A DNA stretch of 17,352 nt from Acidithiobacillus sp. (GTDB lineage Bacteria > Pseudomonadota > Gammaproteobacteria > Acidithiobacillales > Acidithiobacillaceae): positions 1-17,352 of the forward strand of contig DAIAVG010000010.1 in NCBI GenBank assembly GCA_027445725.1, read 5' to 3'. This document shows positions 1-8,080 of the stretch, piece by piece (position 1 is the stretch's first letter; each line of letters begins with the position of its first letter). Position numbers and translations under genes: made by a program. The notes beneath the pieces are model-generated. The model saw nothing but the letters and a program-made list of their open reading frames with translations, made no database searches and was not told where the DNA came from.

Positions 1-874
1 GCAGGGTCATCTGGTTATTACTGAGGTGCAGATGGGTGGTCGGATTACGGTCGCTGACCAGGACATCACTTTGTTGCAAGGCGCTTTTGAAGGTCTGGCG
101 GTCCAGTATGGCGAAGCGGGGATGTCCCTGGGGGATCACCCGCCGGTAATCGGGATATTTGGCGTCGATGAGTTTGCAGGCGAACTGTTGCGCACCATCG
201 TTGAGCAGAAAACTGGTGTCCGACATTTCCAGCGCGATATCGCCATCATCGAGAATCCGCAGCAGTTCGAGAACGGCTTTGCGCGGAAGAATAGCCTGGT
301 AGCTCCCACTTTCCAAATTGCTGGCAAAGGGCAGGGTCATCATGGCCAGGCGATGACCGTCTGTGGCTACGAGACGCAGTTCCTGACCTTCCACCTCGAC
401 GAGGACACCGTTCAGGAAGAGCCGGGCGTCGTTCTGTGCCATGGTGTTGGCAGCGACGGCAAGCGCTTCGCGAAAGGCTTTGGCATTGCAGTTACCCTGA
501 CAACGACTGCTGTGAGTGCTGAGATATGGGAATTGATCAGCGGGCAATATGTGCAGGGTGAAGCGGCTTTTAGCGGCCTTTAAGAGCAGCTTTTCGCCGT
601 CCTTATGAAATTCTATGGGTGTGTGTTCCGGTAAAGCCCGGCAGATGTCATAGAGCTTGCGGGCGGGAACGGCGCAGGTGCCCGGAGCGTCTACCGGATG
701 GTCCAGGTCGGCGGCAAGCTGAACTTCCAGATCGGTGGCGACGAAGCGGCAATGTTGCCCTGCGGCCTCGATGAGGACATGGGCAAGAATGGGTTGTACC
801 GGTCGCCGGTCAGCAATGTTTGCCATATTGGCCAGGATAGGCAGGAGATCTTCGCGATCGATGGTGATTTTCAT
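1..874 (-). CDS. dnaN: DNA polymerase III beta sliding clamp, 3' part missing
   Basis: This is the processivity clamp that encircles DNA and tethers the replicative polymerase. Reading the minus strand from ATG at 874 gives an open frame of 291 codons that runs off the left edge of the window; a full clamp is about 366 residues, so roughly the last 75 are absent. The product starts MKITIDREDLLPILANM and contains the typical segments RRPVQPILAHVLIEA and, later, ELRLVATDGHRLAM (the beta-clamp VATDGHRLA signature). No frameshift is seen. It lies downstream of dnaA on the same strand with a 283-base gap, the usual dnaA-dnaN order. A possible GGAGCAAAACCTG ribosome site sits just before the start. 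Identity is secure from sequence signature and position. Confidence 0.95.
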   Translation of the reverse strand, partial: MKITIDREDLLPILANMANIADRRPVQPILAHVLIEAAGQHCRFVATDLEVQLAADLDHPVDAPGTCAVPARKLYDICRALPEHTPIEFHKDGEKLLLKAAKSRFTLHILPADQFPYLSTHSSRCQGNCNAKAFREALAVAANTMAQNDARLFLNGVLVEVEGQELRLVATDGHRLAMMTLPFASNLESGSYQAILPRKAVLELLRILDDGDIALEMSDTSFLLNDGAQQFACKLIDAKYPDYRRVIPQGHPRFAILDRQTFKSALQQSDVLVSDRNPTTHLHLSNNQMTL

Positions 875-1051
875 CAGGTTTTGCTCCTTGAGTGCCAGAT
901 CTGAAAAAGGGCCGGTCGGGCCGCTTTATATATATAATTTATATTTTTTCTTTTAACTACTATTATTATTAATGGTCGGGTAGGCTGTGGGAATGTGGTG
1001 TAATCCCTTGCCTGACATGGAATTATGGACCTAGATAAGCCGTCGGAAAGC

Positions 1052-1060
1052 TGTGGATAA
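1052..1060 (-). promoter_or_regulatory. DnaA box (perfect)
   Basis: TGTGGATAA on the plus strand is the exact reverse complement of the consensus DnaA box TTATCCACA. It pairs with the oppositely oriented box at 1131-1139. Confidence 0.75.
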
Positions 1061-1130
1061 GCTGGTATGCTCGGGGATAAAAAAGAGCCCCATTTTTCGT
1101 ACAGAGCCTGCACAGGGGTTATACAGGAGC

Positions 1131-1139
1131 TTATCCACA
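1131..1139 (+). promoter_or_regulatory. DnaA box (perfect)
   Basis: Exact TTATCCACA, 18 bases from the dnaA stop codon. It faces the box at 1052-1060. Confidence 0.75.
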
Positions 1140-1157
1140 GCTTTTGCGAGTGCTGGA

Positions 1158-2513
1158 TCATGCGCCAAGAATCCGTAGCAGGTTGCAGTAATCTTCATCC
1201 ATCTGCGTGTCTTCCTGACGCAGTTTATCGATCTGGCGGCAGGCATGGAGGACGGTGGTGTGGTCGCGTCCGCCGAAGGCCTCGCCGATTTCCGGCAGAC
1301 TGTGGTTGGTGAGTTCCTTGGTGAGGCACATGGCCATCTGCCGGGGACGGGCAATGTTGCGGCTGCGTCGTTTGGACTGCATATCGGAACCGCGAATGTG
1401 AAAATATTCGGCTACGACTTTCTGGATGTTGTCGAGGCTGACCATGCGTTTCTGTACGTCGATCAGGTCGCGCAGGGCCTCACGGGCGGTATCCAGGTTG
1501 TAAGGCTTGTGGGTGAAGTTGACATGGGCGACCACCCGACGCAGCGCGCCTTCCAGTTCGCGGACATGGGAGCGGATTTTCTCGGCGATGAAGAAGGCCA
1601 CTTCTTCGGGCAAATCAACGCCGCTTTCTTCCGCCTTGCAGAGGACAATGGCCATGCGCGTTTCGAGATCGTGGGGCTGGATGGCGACCGTCAGTCCCCA
1701 GCCGAAGCGCGATTGCAGGCGTTCTTCCAGGCGGTCTACTTCTTTGGGGTAGCGGTCACAGGTGATAATAATCTGCCGGCCGCCGTCAAAGAGGGCGTTG
1801 AAGGTGTGAAAAAACTCTTCCTGGGTACGGTCCTTGCCCGCAAAAAACTGGATGTCGTCAATGAGCAGGGCATCCAGCTTGCGGTAACGCTGCTTGAAGT
1901 CATTGATGGTGTTGTGTTGCAGGGAGCGCACCATGTCCATGATGAAGCCTTCGGAGCTGACATAAAGCACCTTGGCATCGGCGTTGCGTTGGAGGATGGC
2001 GTTTCCCACCGCTTGCATGAGATGGGTCTTGCCCAGTCCGACGCCGCCATAGATATACAGCGGATTGTAAGATTTCCCCGGATTTTCGGCGACCTGCCGG
2101 GCCGCCGCCACCGCGAGCTGATTGGATTTGCCTTCAACGTAGGACTTGAAGGAAAAGCCCGGGTTGAGCCGGTTGCCATTGCGCGGATCGGTGATCGGAG
2201 CAGTGGCTGGAGTAGCTGCTACCGGGGCTGGGGTCGTCCCTTCGTCGGTGCCGAGTTCCAGGCGAAGCATCATTCCCGGTGCAAGCTGGGCGAGCACCCC
2301 TTCCAGCAGATCCATCAGTCTTTCCCGCACCCATTCCTTGACGAAGGTATTGGGTGCGAACAGGCGCAGTTCGTTACCATGCAACTCGCCACGAAGGGGG
2401 CGCAGCCAGGTGTTGAACTGCTGGGCTGTGGTCTGTTCTTGCAACTGCACACACAGCGCCGCCCATAAGGCGTCTCCGTTGTGCAGCGCGGATGGCGCTG
2501 GATGACTGCTCAT
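1158..2513 (-). CDS. dnaA: Chromosomal replication initiator DnaA
   Basis: DnaA is the AAA+ ATPase that binds DnaA boxes and opens the origin. The 451-residue product shows the domain I motif QFNTWLRPL near residues 32-40, a proline/alanine-rich linker (about residues 90-115), Walker [11 protein letters not shown] (about 156-165), Walker B with the [11 protein letters not shown] motif, and the domain IV DNA-binding signature [15 protein letters not shown] near the C-terminus. I chose ATG at 2513 because domain I then starts at the usual distance. The frame stays open to ATG at 2570 (470 residues), but the extra 19 residues are not DnaA-like. Neither start has a strong ribosome site; only a weak AGG precedes 2513. 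Size and all motifs are normal. dnaN follows on the same strand. Confidence 0.96.
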   Translation of the reverse strand: MSSHPAPSALHNGDALWAALCVQLQEQTTAQQFNTWLRPLRGELHGNELRLFAPNTFVKEWVRERLMDLLEGVLAQLAPGMMLRLELGTDEGTTPAPVAATPATAPITDPRNGNRLNPGFSFKSYVEGKSNQLAVAAARQVAENPGKSYNPLYIYGGVGLGKTHLMQAVGNAILQRNADAKVLYVSSEGFIMDMVRSLQHNTINDFKQRYRKLDALLIDDIQFFAGKDRTQEEFFHTFNALFDGGRQIIITCDRYPKEVDRLEERLQSRFGWGLTVAIQPHDLETRMAIVLCKAEESGVDLPEEVAFFIAEKIRSHVRELEGALRRVVAHVNFTHKPYNLDTAREALRDLIDVQKRMVSLDNIQKVVAEYFHIRGSDMQSKRRSRNIARPRQMAMCLTKELTNHSLPEIGEAFGGRDHTTVLHACRQIDKLRQEDTQMDEDYCNLLRILGA

Positions 2514-2794
2514 GCGTAACCTGGTCAGAGGGTCTGGAGGTGAAAGCGCTGTGCCTTCTGTCGCTACCATGTCAGTGTCACGCGGTAGCAGAGTGGGCTC
2601 ACTCCCCGCAACGGGAAGGGCGTTTCACCATAATTCTCCGTCGATGAAGTATACCCAAATATGGCGGTGCGCGCCATTGACCGTGCCTATGACCAGGTCT
2701 TTGCCCAGGGGGCAGGAAAAACGCGCGAGATGGGCACAAACGTGGACGAAATTTATTAGCGATGGCAGTCAAGATGATGCCGGGCTTGATAAAG

Positions 2795-2803
2795 TTTTCC
2801 ACA
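2795..2803 (+). promoter_or_regulatory. DnaA box (one mismatch)
   Basis: TTTTCCACA differs from TTATCCACA at one position and is followed by the AT-rich zone. Confidence 0.45.
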
Positions 2804-2955
2804 AAAATATTAAACTGCAGTTACGTGGACTTGTTCGGGGTCATGTTTCAGTAGTTTATGTAATGCATTGTAATAAATACAATTTTATTGTTACATAATG
2901 TTTCCGCTCTGTGTCAATACGCCCTTGTCATGACGAAACCATTGCAGCCAGAAAA

Positions 2956-2976
2956 ATATCCACAAAGTTATCCACA
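2956..2976 (+). promoter_or_regulatory. Tandem DnaA boxes
   Basis: ATATCCACA (2956-2964, one mismatch) and TTATCCACA (2968-2976, perfect) lie in tandem in the same orientation, separated by three bases. Such close pairs are typical of functional origins. Confidence 0.65.
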
Positions 2977-3198
2977 AGCTATTCAGTATCCTTGTCCTAG
3001 AAACCCCTGTCTGGCTGGTGGTGGGCTGCAAGGCCTTCCGGACGTTCAGACAGCGTTCAGGCGCGGTTTGAGGAACCACATCTGGATCATCTGAGGAACG
3101 TGTGAATCCTTCTTCGCTGTGCCAGGCCATGATGCGCGGTGATCTGCGACGGTTGCGGGACCCTGATAACGCGAGGGATAACAACGCCTCAATGGCCA

Positions 3199-3226
3199 TT
3201 GACAAATCCACTATATCTGGTAAATT
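3199..3226 (+). promoter_or_regulatory. Possible sigma-70 promoter upstream of nrdD
   Basis: A perfect -35 hexamer TTGACA (3199-3204) is followed after 16 bases by TAAATT (3221-3226), which matches TATAAT at four of six positions. It points toward nrdD and would give a leader of roughly 280 bases including the structured RNA. Only the -35 is strong, so this is tentative. Confidence 0.35.
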
Positions 3227-3244
3227 ATATAAAAGGATATCTAC

Positions 3245-3412
3245 ATGATGTTATTTTGCGGTATTCAGGTGTACCGTCTTTGCAGATGGAGTTTTTCGCC
3301 ACATGCAGGAGTAGTCCCTAATGCGCGAATACAGACTGATCTACAGCAGCCCTTGCAGAGTCGATTGGCCAGGCAAAGCCGGTCCTTTTTATATGGGAAT
3401 GAAAAGCAGTAA
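3245..3412 (+). CDS. Possible 55-residue small protein, unknown
   Basis: An ATG at 3245, preceded by AAAAGGA at 3231-3237, opens a 55-codon frame ending with TAA at 3410-3412. The product starts MMLFCGIQVYRLCRW and resembles nothing I know. It lies between the candidate promoter and the nrdD leader RNA. The ribosome site and promoter context are the only support, and composition gives none, so it may be a chance frame in the nrdD leader. Confidence 0.2.
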   Translation: MMLFCGIQVYRLCRWSFSPHAGVVPNARIQTDLQQPLQSRLARQSRSFLYGNEKQ

Positions 3413-3433
3413 CTCTAGATAGCCTAGCAACCA

Positions 3434-3504
3434 GGAGAAGCGGGAATGGGGCGGTTTGCTGCCGTCGCGCTATCCCCTCCGTCCTAGAAGACGGAGTCCC
3501 CGCG
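3434..3504 (+). ncRNA. Structured leader RNA of nrdD, copy 1 of a three-copy motif
   Basis: This is a predicted cis-regulatory RNA ending 7 bases before the nrdD ATG. It shares with copies at 8964-9038 and 10915-10985 the blocks GGAGA (3434-3438), GGGAA (3442-3446) and CGCTATCCC (3468-3476). Helices visible by eye: P1 3440-3445 with 3497-3503 (one bulge), P2 3450-3454 with 3462-3466 (7-base loop), P3 3477-3483 with 3490-3496 (7 perfect pairs, 6-base loop). This makes a closed three-way junction. There is no T-run after P3, so it is not a plain terminator. nrdD has no ribosome site of its own between the motif and ATG; the only nearby GGAG (3493-3496) lies inside P3, 15 bases before ATG, which suggests translational control. 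No known riboswitch class is recognised. Confidence 0.6.
3446..3487 (+). CDS. Possible leader peptide inside the nrdD RNA motif
   Basis: ATG at 3446 follows GGAG with an ideal 8-base spacing and opens a 13-codon frame (MGRFAAVALSPPS) ending with TAG at 3485-3487, in the P3 loop. The ubiV copy has the same ATG and spacing. The peptides are not clearly conserved, so this may be incidental to the RNA. Confidence 0.25.
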   Translation: MGRFAAVALSPPS

Positions 3505-3511
3505 TAAGCTA

Positions 3512-5545
3512 ATGAAAGAACCTTTGTCCGCCAGCCATTCGAGTAGGGCTATTTGGCCATTTGTAATTAAGCGAAACGGTACGAGGGCGCCTTTCGATCC
3601 AAATCGAATTTGCTCTGCCATCACGCGGGCGGGACACGCAGCTGGTGAATTTGATGACAGTGTCGCTGGGCGAATTACGGACGTGGTTCTGAACACGTTG
3701 CAGCCCCTCGTTATCGACCGTGACCCCACGATTGAACTGATTCAAGATCATGTCGAATTAACGTTGATGGATGAAGGCTTCTACCGTACTGCCCGTGCCT
3801 ATATCGCCTACCGTGAGCAGCATCAACGCTTGCGCAGGGACCGTCAGGCGGTGGTGGATGCCGTTAGCTCGGTAAATGAGTACCTGGATCGGGAAGATTG
3901 GCGAATCAACGCGAATGCCAATCAAGGTTATTCGTTGGGCGGTCTGATTCTGAACGTCGCGGGGAAAGTGATCGCCAATTACTGGTTGAGTCATGTCTAT
4001 CCGGATGAAATCGGCGCCGCTCACCGTGAGGCGGACATTCATATCCATGATCTCGATATGCTGGCAGGTTATTGTGCTGGGTGGTCTCTGCGAACCTTGC
4101 TGCAAGAGGGGTTTAACGGCGTACCAGGGAAGGTGGAAGCGGCACCTCCCCGCCACTTGTCCAGTGCGGTGGGGCAAATGGTAAACTTCCTGGGCACCTT
4201 GCAGAACGAATGGGCTGGCGCGCAGGCTTTTAGTTCCTTTGACACCTATCTGGCACCGTTTGTCCGCAAGGACGGGCTTTCCTATGACGAAGTACGTCAG
4301 AATATTCAGGAGTTCATTTACAACCTGAACGTGCCTTCCCGCTGGGGCAGCCAGACCCCTTTTACCAATGTAACGCTCGATTGGGTCTGCCCTGAAGATC
4401 TTCGGGAACAGGTTCCGGTCATCGGTGGAAAGGAGATGCCATTCCGCTATGGCGATCTGCAGGCGGAAATGGATTTGATCAACCTCGCCTATATCGAGGT
4501 GATGAGCGAAGGGGATGCCAAGGGCCGCGTCTTCACCTTCCCCATTCCAACCTACAACATAACCTCTGATTTTCCGTGGGATTCGGAAAACGCCGAAAGA
4601 CTGTTTGCTATGACGGCAAAGTACGGCCTGCCCTACTTTCAGAATTTCATTAATTCTGAACTCCAGCCCAACATGGTGCGCTCTATGTGTTGTCGGCTCC
4701 AACTCGACCTGCGCGAATTGCTCAAGCGCGGAAATGGGCTTTTCGGTTCAGCAGAGCAGACGGGCTCCATTGGTGTGGTGACCATCAACTGCGCCAGGCT
4801 GGGTTATCTCCATAAAAACGACCGCAATGAGTTATATCGTCAACTCGATAGTCTGCTGGTAATGGCAAAAAACAGTCTGGAGATCAAACGTAAGATCATC
4901 CAGCGCCACATGGACACGGGGTTGTTCCCCTACTCCAAACGTTATTTGGGCACGCTTCGCAATCATTTCTCCACCATTGGCATTAATGGGGTCAACGAAA
5001 TGATCCGCAACTTCACGGACGATAGGGAGGATATCACAACGCCCTTGGGTTACGAGTTCGCCTTAGAGTTTTTAGATTATATAAGGAATCGTATGGTCGC
5101 CTTTCAGGAGGAAACAGGCCACATGTACAATCTGGAGGCTACGCCCGCGGAGGGCACCACCTACCGTTTCGCCAAAGAAGATCGCAAGCGGTTTCCCGAT
5201 ATTTTGCAAGCGGGAACCCTGGACAAACCCTACTACACGAATTCTTCGCAACTGCCGGTTGGATTTACGGACGATCCATTTGAGGCATTGGAACGACAGG
5301 AGGCTTTGCAAGCCAAATACACGGGAGGCACCGTTCTTCATCTATATATGGGCGAGCGCCTCTCTAGCTCAGAAACCTGCAAACGCTTGGTGCGGCGCGC
5401 GCTGGAGCGATTCCGGCAGCCGTACATTACAGTTACCCCCACTTTTTCCATCTGTCCGGTGCATGGATATCTGGCTGGTGAGCATCCATTTTGTCCCGTC
5501 TGTGACCAAGAACGCATTGCAGAAAAGCGGCGGCGTTCTGCATAA
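3512..5545 (+). CDS. nrdD: Anaerobic (class III) ribonucleoside-triphosphate reductase, large part lacking the glycyl-radical segment
   Basis: This enzyme reduces ribonucleoside triphosphates to dNTPs without oxygen. The 677-residue product has an N-terminal ATP-cone (WPFVIKRNGTRAPFDPNRI, about residues 11-29 onward), the catalytic barrel, a MCCRLQLD segment with C393/C394 as candidate thiyl-radical cysteine, and GSIGVVTINCARLGY. At the C-terminus is the zinc site C648-x2-H651 and C661-x2-C664, after which the protein stops within 13 residues. The glycyl-radical domain that normally follows, with a GY motif, is missing. It is encoded by the next gene in another frame, 19 bases downstream. The start is fixed by an in-frame TAG at 3485-3487 with no alternative start codon before 3512. 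A structured leader RNA directly precedes it. Confidence 0.95.
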   Translation: MKEPLSASHSSRAIWPFVIKRNGTRAPFDPNRICSAITRAGHAAGEFDDSVAGRITDVVLNTLQPLVIDRDPTIELIQDHVELTLMDEGFYRTARAYIAYREQHQRLRRDRQAVVDAVSSVNEYLDREDWRINANANQGYSLGGLILNVAGKVIANYWLSHVYPDEIGAAHREADIHIHDLDMLAGYCAGWSLRTLLQEGFNGVPGKVEAAPPRHLSSAVGQMVNFLGTLQNEWAGAQAFSSFDTYLAPFVRKDGLSYDEVRQNIQEFIYNLNVPSRWGSQTPFTNVTLDWVCPEDLREQVPVIGGKEMPFRYGDLQAEMDLINLAYIEVMSEGDAKGRVFTFPIPTYNITSDFPWDSENAERLFAMTAKYGLPYFQNFINSELQPNMVRSMCCRLQLDLRELLKRGNGLFGSAEQTGSIGVVTINCARLGYLHKNDRNELYRQLDSLLVMAKNSLEIKRKIIQRHMDTGLFPYSKRYLGTLRNHFSTIGINGVNEMIRNFTDDREDITTPLGYEFALEFLDYIRNRMVAFQEETGHMYNLEATPAEGTTYRFAKEDRKRFPDILQAGTLDKPYYTNSSQLPVGFTDDPFEALERQEALQAKYTGGTVLHLYMGERLSSSETCKRLVRRALERFRQPYITVTPTFSICPVHGYLAGEHPFCPVCDQERIAEKRRRSA

Positions 5546-5564
5546 CACATTAAAGGAGAATATT

Positions 5565-5771
5565 ATGTGCCCTGAGATAGTCAATGAAAGCCCGATAGAA
5601 GTGGAGTTGAGTGATGACGAAAGACAACCCTGTGAGGTTTGGACAAGGGTTATGGGGTATCATCGCCCGACCTCATCGTTTAATATAGGTAAGCAAGGAG
5701 AGCATTTGGAACGTAAGCATTTCATCGAGACCAAGAGTTTCGATGGGGATCGCTCTCCATCGGATCATTAG
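5565..5771 (+). CDS. Stand-alone NrdD glycyl-radical segment
   Basis: The 68-residue product contains CEVWTRVMGYHRP (residues 23-35), then FNIGKQGEHLERKHF (39-53). This matches the C-terminal glycyl-radical segment of NrdD, with G31 as the expected radical glycine. It begins with ATG at 5565 after a good AAAGGAG (5552-5558), 19 bases past the nrdD stop, and lies in a different frame from nrdD. It is therefore a separate translated unit, not a readthrough tail. Its TAG is directly followed by the nrdG ATG. NrdG would have to form the radical on this small protein while docked on NrdD. I believe similarly short NrdD-family proteins are annotated in some other bacteria but cannot confirm it here. 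The alternative is a recent frameshift, which the ribosome site argues against. Confidence 0.85.
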   Translation: MCPEIVNESPIEVELSDDERQPCEVWTRVMGYHRPTSSFNIGKQGEHLERKHFIETKSFDGDRSPSDH

Positions 5772-6509
5772 ATGGGCGCCAACGTTCTCGATATGAGGGA
5801 TATTATATCTGAGAACGGATCAATTTTATTACCGACTTTTGCCGGTCTCTCCCAGTTTAGTGCGGTGGATTACCCAGGGCATTTGTGTGCTGTACTATAT
5901 ACCCAAGGTTGTCCGTGTCGCTGTCGTTACTGCCATAATCCAAGCCTACAGCAGGGGCAGGGACCGTCGGTTATGTCGTGGCCTAGCGTCATGGAGTGGT
6001 TGGTTACCCGCAAGGGGTTGCTGGATGCAGTAGCATTTTGTGGCGGGGAACCAACAGTCCATAAATCGTTGCTGTTGGCGATGAGGCAAGTAAGGGCATT
6101 GGGATTCAATGTCGCCCTGCACACGTCCGGACTATATCCACATAACTTTGCAAATATGCTCCCATTCTTGGATTGGGTTGGGTTTGATGTCAAGTCACCT
6201 TTTGCGCGTTATCCCGATGTCACCCGCGTACCAGGAAGCGGCGGCAAGGTAAGAGAATCTCTCGAACGGATGTTATCCAGTAAGGTTTCCTATGAGATCC
6301 GAACAACGGTACATAATACCATTTTAAATAGCGCAGATCTTGTTACGATGGCCAGCGAGTTGCAAATGCTTGGCGTATCCAGGTGGGTATTGCAACGCTT
6401 TAACAAGGCCGGATGTGCAGATTTGGAGTTGGTTGCTAGCCACACTCCAATAGATGGTGATGTGGTTGATCGGTTGCGCGTCTATGTACCAAATATCTTA
6501 GTTAGATAG
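5772..6509 (+). CDS. nrdG: Anaerobic ribonucleotide reductase activase (radical SAM)
   Basis: NrdG uses S-adenosylmethionine and a [4Fe-4S] cluster to generate the glycyl radical on NrdD. The 245-residue product has the radical SAM motif C47-x3-C51-x2-C54 (QGCPCRCRYCHNP) preceded by GLSQFSAVDYPGHL. This is typical of the longer NrdG2-type activases rather than the short E. coli NrdG. FCGGEPTVH (a GGE-type SAM contact) follows. ATG at 5772 abuts the stop of the small glycyl-radical gene, so translation is likely coupled; no clear ribosome site is seen. ATG at 5793 is an alternative start. The gene ends 26 bases from the convergent lipoate-ligase-like gene. Confidence 0.9.
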   Translation: MGANVLDMRDIISENGSILLPTFAGLSQFSAVDYPGHLCAVLYTQGCPCRCRYCHNPSLQQGQGPSVMSWPSVMEWLVTRKGLLDAVAFCGGEPTVHKSLLLAMRQVRALGFNVALHTSGLYPHNFANMLPFLDWVGFDVKSPFARYPDVTRVPGSGGKVRESLERMLSSKVSYEIRTTVHNTILNSADLVTMASELQMLGVSRWVLQRFNKAGCADLELVASHTPIDGDVVDRLRVYVPNILVR

Positions 6510-6535
6510 CGATGCTGGTTCTATCGTCTGTACGC

Positions 6536-8080
6536 CTATTGCATGGGTTTTCGTCCCGCAAGCCTTATAACCTTTTCCGCTACACCAAGGTCTATAGATG
6601 ACTCGGCGCTAAACTCTCCTGAATATGCCGACTGTTCTTGCATGAGATCGTAACAGTTGGCGCCAGCGATATCCAGTAACAATGCGGGCATATTTGCTGA
6701 GCGAAATGCATATTCTCGCTTGATGTAAAAATTATTACAGCACATTCCTAAGTAGGATTTCGTGCCACGTTTCTTGAGTGCTTTTAGTGCAATCTCTAAA
6801 TGTTCAAAATTCCTTACTGTGGTGACATTTAATCCCTGCTGTCTGGCTACCTTGTATACCTCACCAACATCGCATTTCCCGCACTGGGAGCAGCCGTCTT
6901 TATGCCGCCACTTGCACCATGCGGGTTTGGCGCAGTATGGAACGAGTAAGGTGTCGGCCTTTGCTACGATATCAAAGGCATCCATTGTTCCGTCGGGGTC
7001 ATGGATCATGAAGGAACTTGCTGACGATGGCGCTATGGAAAGTTTGACGGCTATTCCATGTTGTTCGAAAAGGCGCCGGAGCAACACCATAATATGGTGG
7101 GGAGTAAATCCATACAATTCCCATTGATTCTCATAAAATAAATTGTCCATTCGTCGCGTGATTTCAGTTTCTGATGCACCACGCAATACCGATTCAATTT
7201 TACGAAACAGGTTGTGCGGTCGAATGTACACATTACCATTCAGGTGTAAGGATGATATCCGGAGATCCGTATCGAATTGTATGCGCCCGTGAAGCACACC
7301 GCCCGATGTTGTAATAAAACCGCTATAGGTGCTCTCATGAGCATTTTCTGGCAGGTTGTGGTGATCACATACGTATGTTTGTGATGTATTATTAATCCAT
7401 GGAATCTGCATAATACTAGGCAAGTTACATGATTGAGCTATAGCTTGTGCTAAAGACGCCTTGAGTTGTAATAAGCCTGCATCGCTCAGGTTCGGCAGAG
7501 TGGTGAAGCGATGCGTGGCCGTATGTATGCCTGCGGGTGTTAATTTTTCCTTTGGAACGCGTAGCGCGTGAAGCATCGTATTTATGTCCAACGACCTGAA
7601 TAGAGTGCCATTTGCGATTAGAACATTATCTAATACGCCTATATATACGCTCCCCAGCTTTTGTCCATTCGCGTAGATGTCATTTGGGTTATTGAAATAA
7701 ATGTTTTCATGGCCACTATTAGATAGACCATCGCAAACGGCCATGCAAATGATATCGAGCCATTGTTCGATATTTAAATGTTGCACCGGAAGCGTTAAGC
7801 TCCAACTGATTTGCTTGGGATATAAATACGACGTGCCGCCGCCAGTTAAGCGGCGAATGATCGGTATGGACTTGGCCTGACAGTATGCTGACCGTACAGC
7901 AAAATCCTTGTCTTCATAGGCACCTAATGCTACGGTTCGTGTGCTTTCGTAAAATCGAAGCAATGGCACATGATCTGTACGTGTAACGATAATTTGCTGG
8001 GAATCCAGAACGAGGTTATCGGCGCCGTCCCGAAGCCCGCTATCCCCCCAGGTTAGCTTGTTCATAAATCTTTTTCCCAT
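6536..8080 (-). CDS. Lipoate-protein ligase-like / DUF116 fusion protein
   Basis: This 514-residue protein has two parts. Residues about 15-300 look like the LplA/BPL ligase fold: RRLTGGGTSY (76-85), NDIYANGQKLGS (133-144, with K141 as the expected adenylate lysine) and a lipoate-ligase accessory-like segment (about 255-300). Residues about 375-500 resemble DUF116 with many cysteines (C383, C389, C397, C400, C403, C447, C448, C476) and GANCYDLMQEQ, suggesting metal or Fe-S binding. The ATG at 8080 shares one base with the ubiV stop (TGATG), so the two are in one operon; ATG at 8065 is another possible start. The stretch looks richer in A+T than dnaA. A role in anaerobic ubiquinone synthesis or in lipoylation is only inferred from position. 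Confidence 0.75.
   Translation of the reverse strand: MGKRFMNKLTWGDSGLRDGADNLVLDSQQIIVTRTDHVPLLRFYESTRTVALGAYEDKDFAVRSAYCQAKSIPIIRRLTGGGTSYLYPKQISWSLTLPVQHLNIEQWLDIICMAVCDGLSNSGHENIYFNNPNDIYANGQKLGSVYIGVLDNVLIANGTLFRSLDINTMLHALRVPKEKLTPAGIHTATHRFTTLPNLSDAGLLQLKASLAQAIAQSCNLPSIMQIPWINNTSQTYVCDHHNLPENAHESTYSGFITTSGGVLHGRIQFDTDLRISSLHLNGNVYIRPHNLFRKIESVLRGASETEITRRMDNLFYENQWELYGFTPHHIMVLLRRLFEQHGIAVKLSIAPSSASSFMIHDPDGTMDAFDIVAKADTLLVPYCAKPAWCKWRHKDGCSQCGKCDVGEVYKVARQQGLNVTTVRNFEHLEIALKALKKRGTKSYLGMCCNNFYIKREYAFRSANMPALLLDIAGANCYDLMQEQSAYSGEFSAESSIDLGVAEKVIRLAGRKPMQ

Larger units (their letters stand above)
875..1157. other. dnaA-dnaN intergenic region, origin-like (part 1)
   Basis: No gene is seen here. 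The region contains two perfect 9-base DnaA boxes: TTATCCACA at 1131-1139 on the plus strand and its reverse complement at 1052-1060, so the two face each other. A weaker copy with two mismatches (CGGGGATAA) ends at 1080. A very AT-rich tract at about 920-975 (TATATATAATTTATAT, then T-rich) lies beside the dnaN start. It carries a run of TAA/TAG trinucleotides on the minus strand at about 956-973, resembling DnaA-trio elements, although the orientation relative to the boxes looks opposite to the Bacillus arrangement I know. Boxes plus an unwinding-type tract next to dnaA support an origin role. Confidence 0.6.
2514..3198. other. Upstream region of dnaA, origin-like (part 2)
   Basis: No convincing gene is found in this stretch; the short open frames look random. 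It contains three DnaA-box-like sites in the same orientation (2795-2803, 2956-2964, 2968-2976) and an AT-rich zone at about 2800-2900 with an imperfect inverted repeat: TGTAATAAA at 2869-2877 against TTTATTGTTACA at 2884-2895. Genes usually found here in gammaproteobacteria (rpmH, rnpA) are absent. With the dnaA-dnaN gap it could form a bipartite origin. The dnaA promoter must also lie here, but I could not settle on one; a TATACT hexamer on the minus strand near 2648-2653 is a candidate -10 without a good -35. Confidence 0.5.

Noticed and set aside
26..583. Long plus-strand open frame over the left end.
   Set aside because: It is antisense to dnaN, whose protein signature is clear on the minus strand.
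1245..2468. 407-codon plus-strand open frame.
   Set aside because: It is the complement of dnaA; long antisense frames are common opposite GC-rich genes.
2891..3211. 106-codon minus-strand frame upstream of dnaA.
   Set aside because: No ribosome site, no family resemblance, and it covers the DnaA boxes; probably chance.
3208..3253. NrdR-box-like sequences before nrdD (C-T-A-T-A-T-C-T-G-G at 3211-3220 and a weaker one at 3238-3253).
   Set aside because: The first matches only about 11 of 16 consensus positions, the second about half, and their spacing is off by a base, so this could be chance in AT-rich DNA.
3434..3504. The hairpin before nrdD looks like the right end of an IS200/IS605 (tnpB) element.
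   Set aside because: No transposase remnant is next to it, and two related copies with different helix sequences sit at the ubiV and ubiT starts, which fits a cis-regulatory RNA better than a transposon end.
3758..4702. 314-codon minus-strand open frame.
   Set aside because: It is the shadow of nrdD, with no recognisable protein features and no ribosome site.
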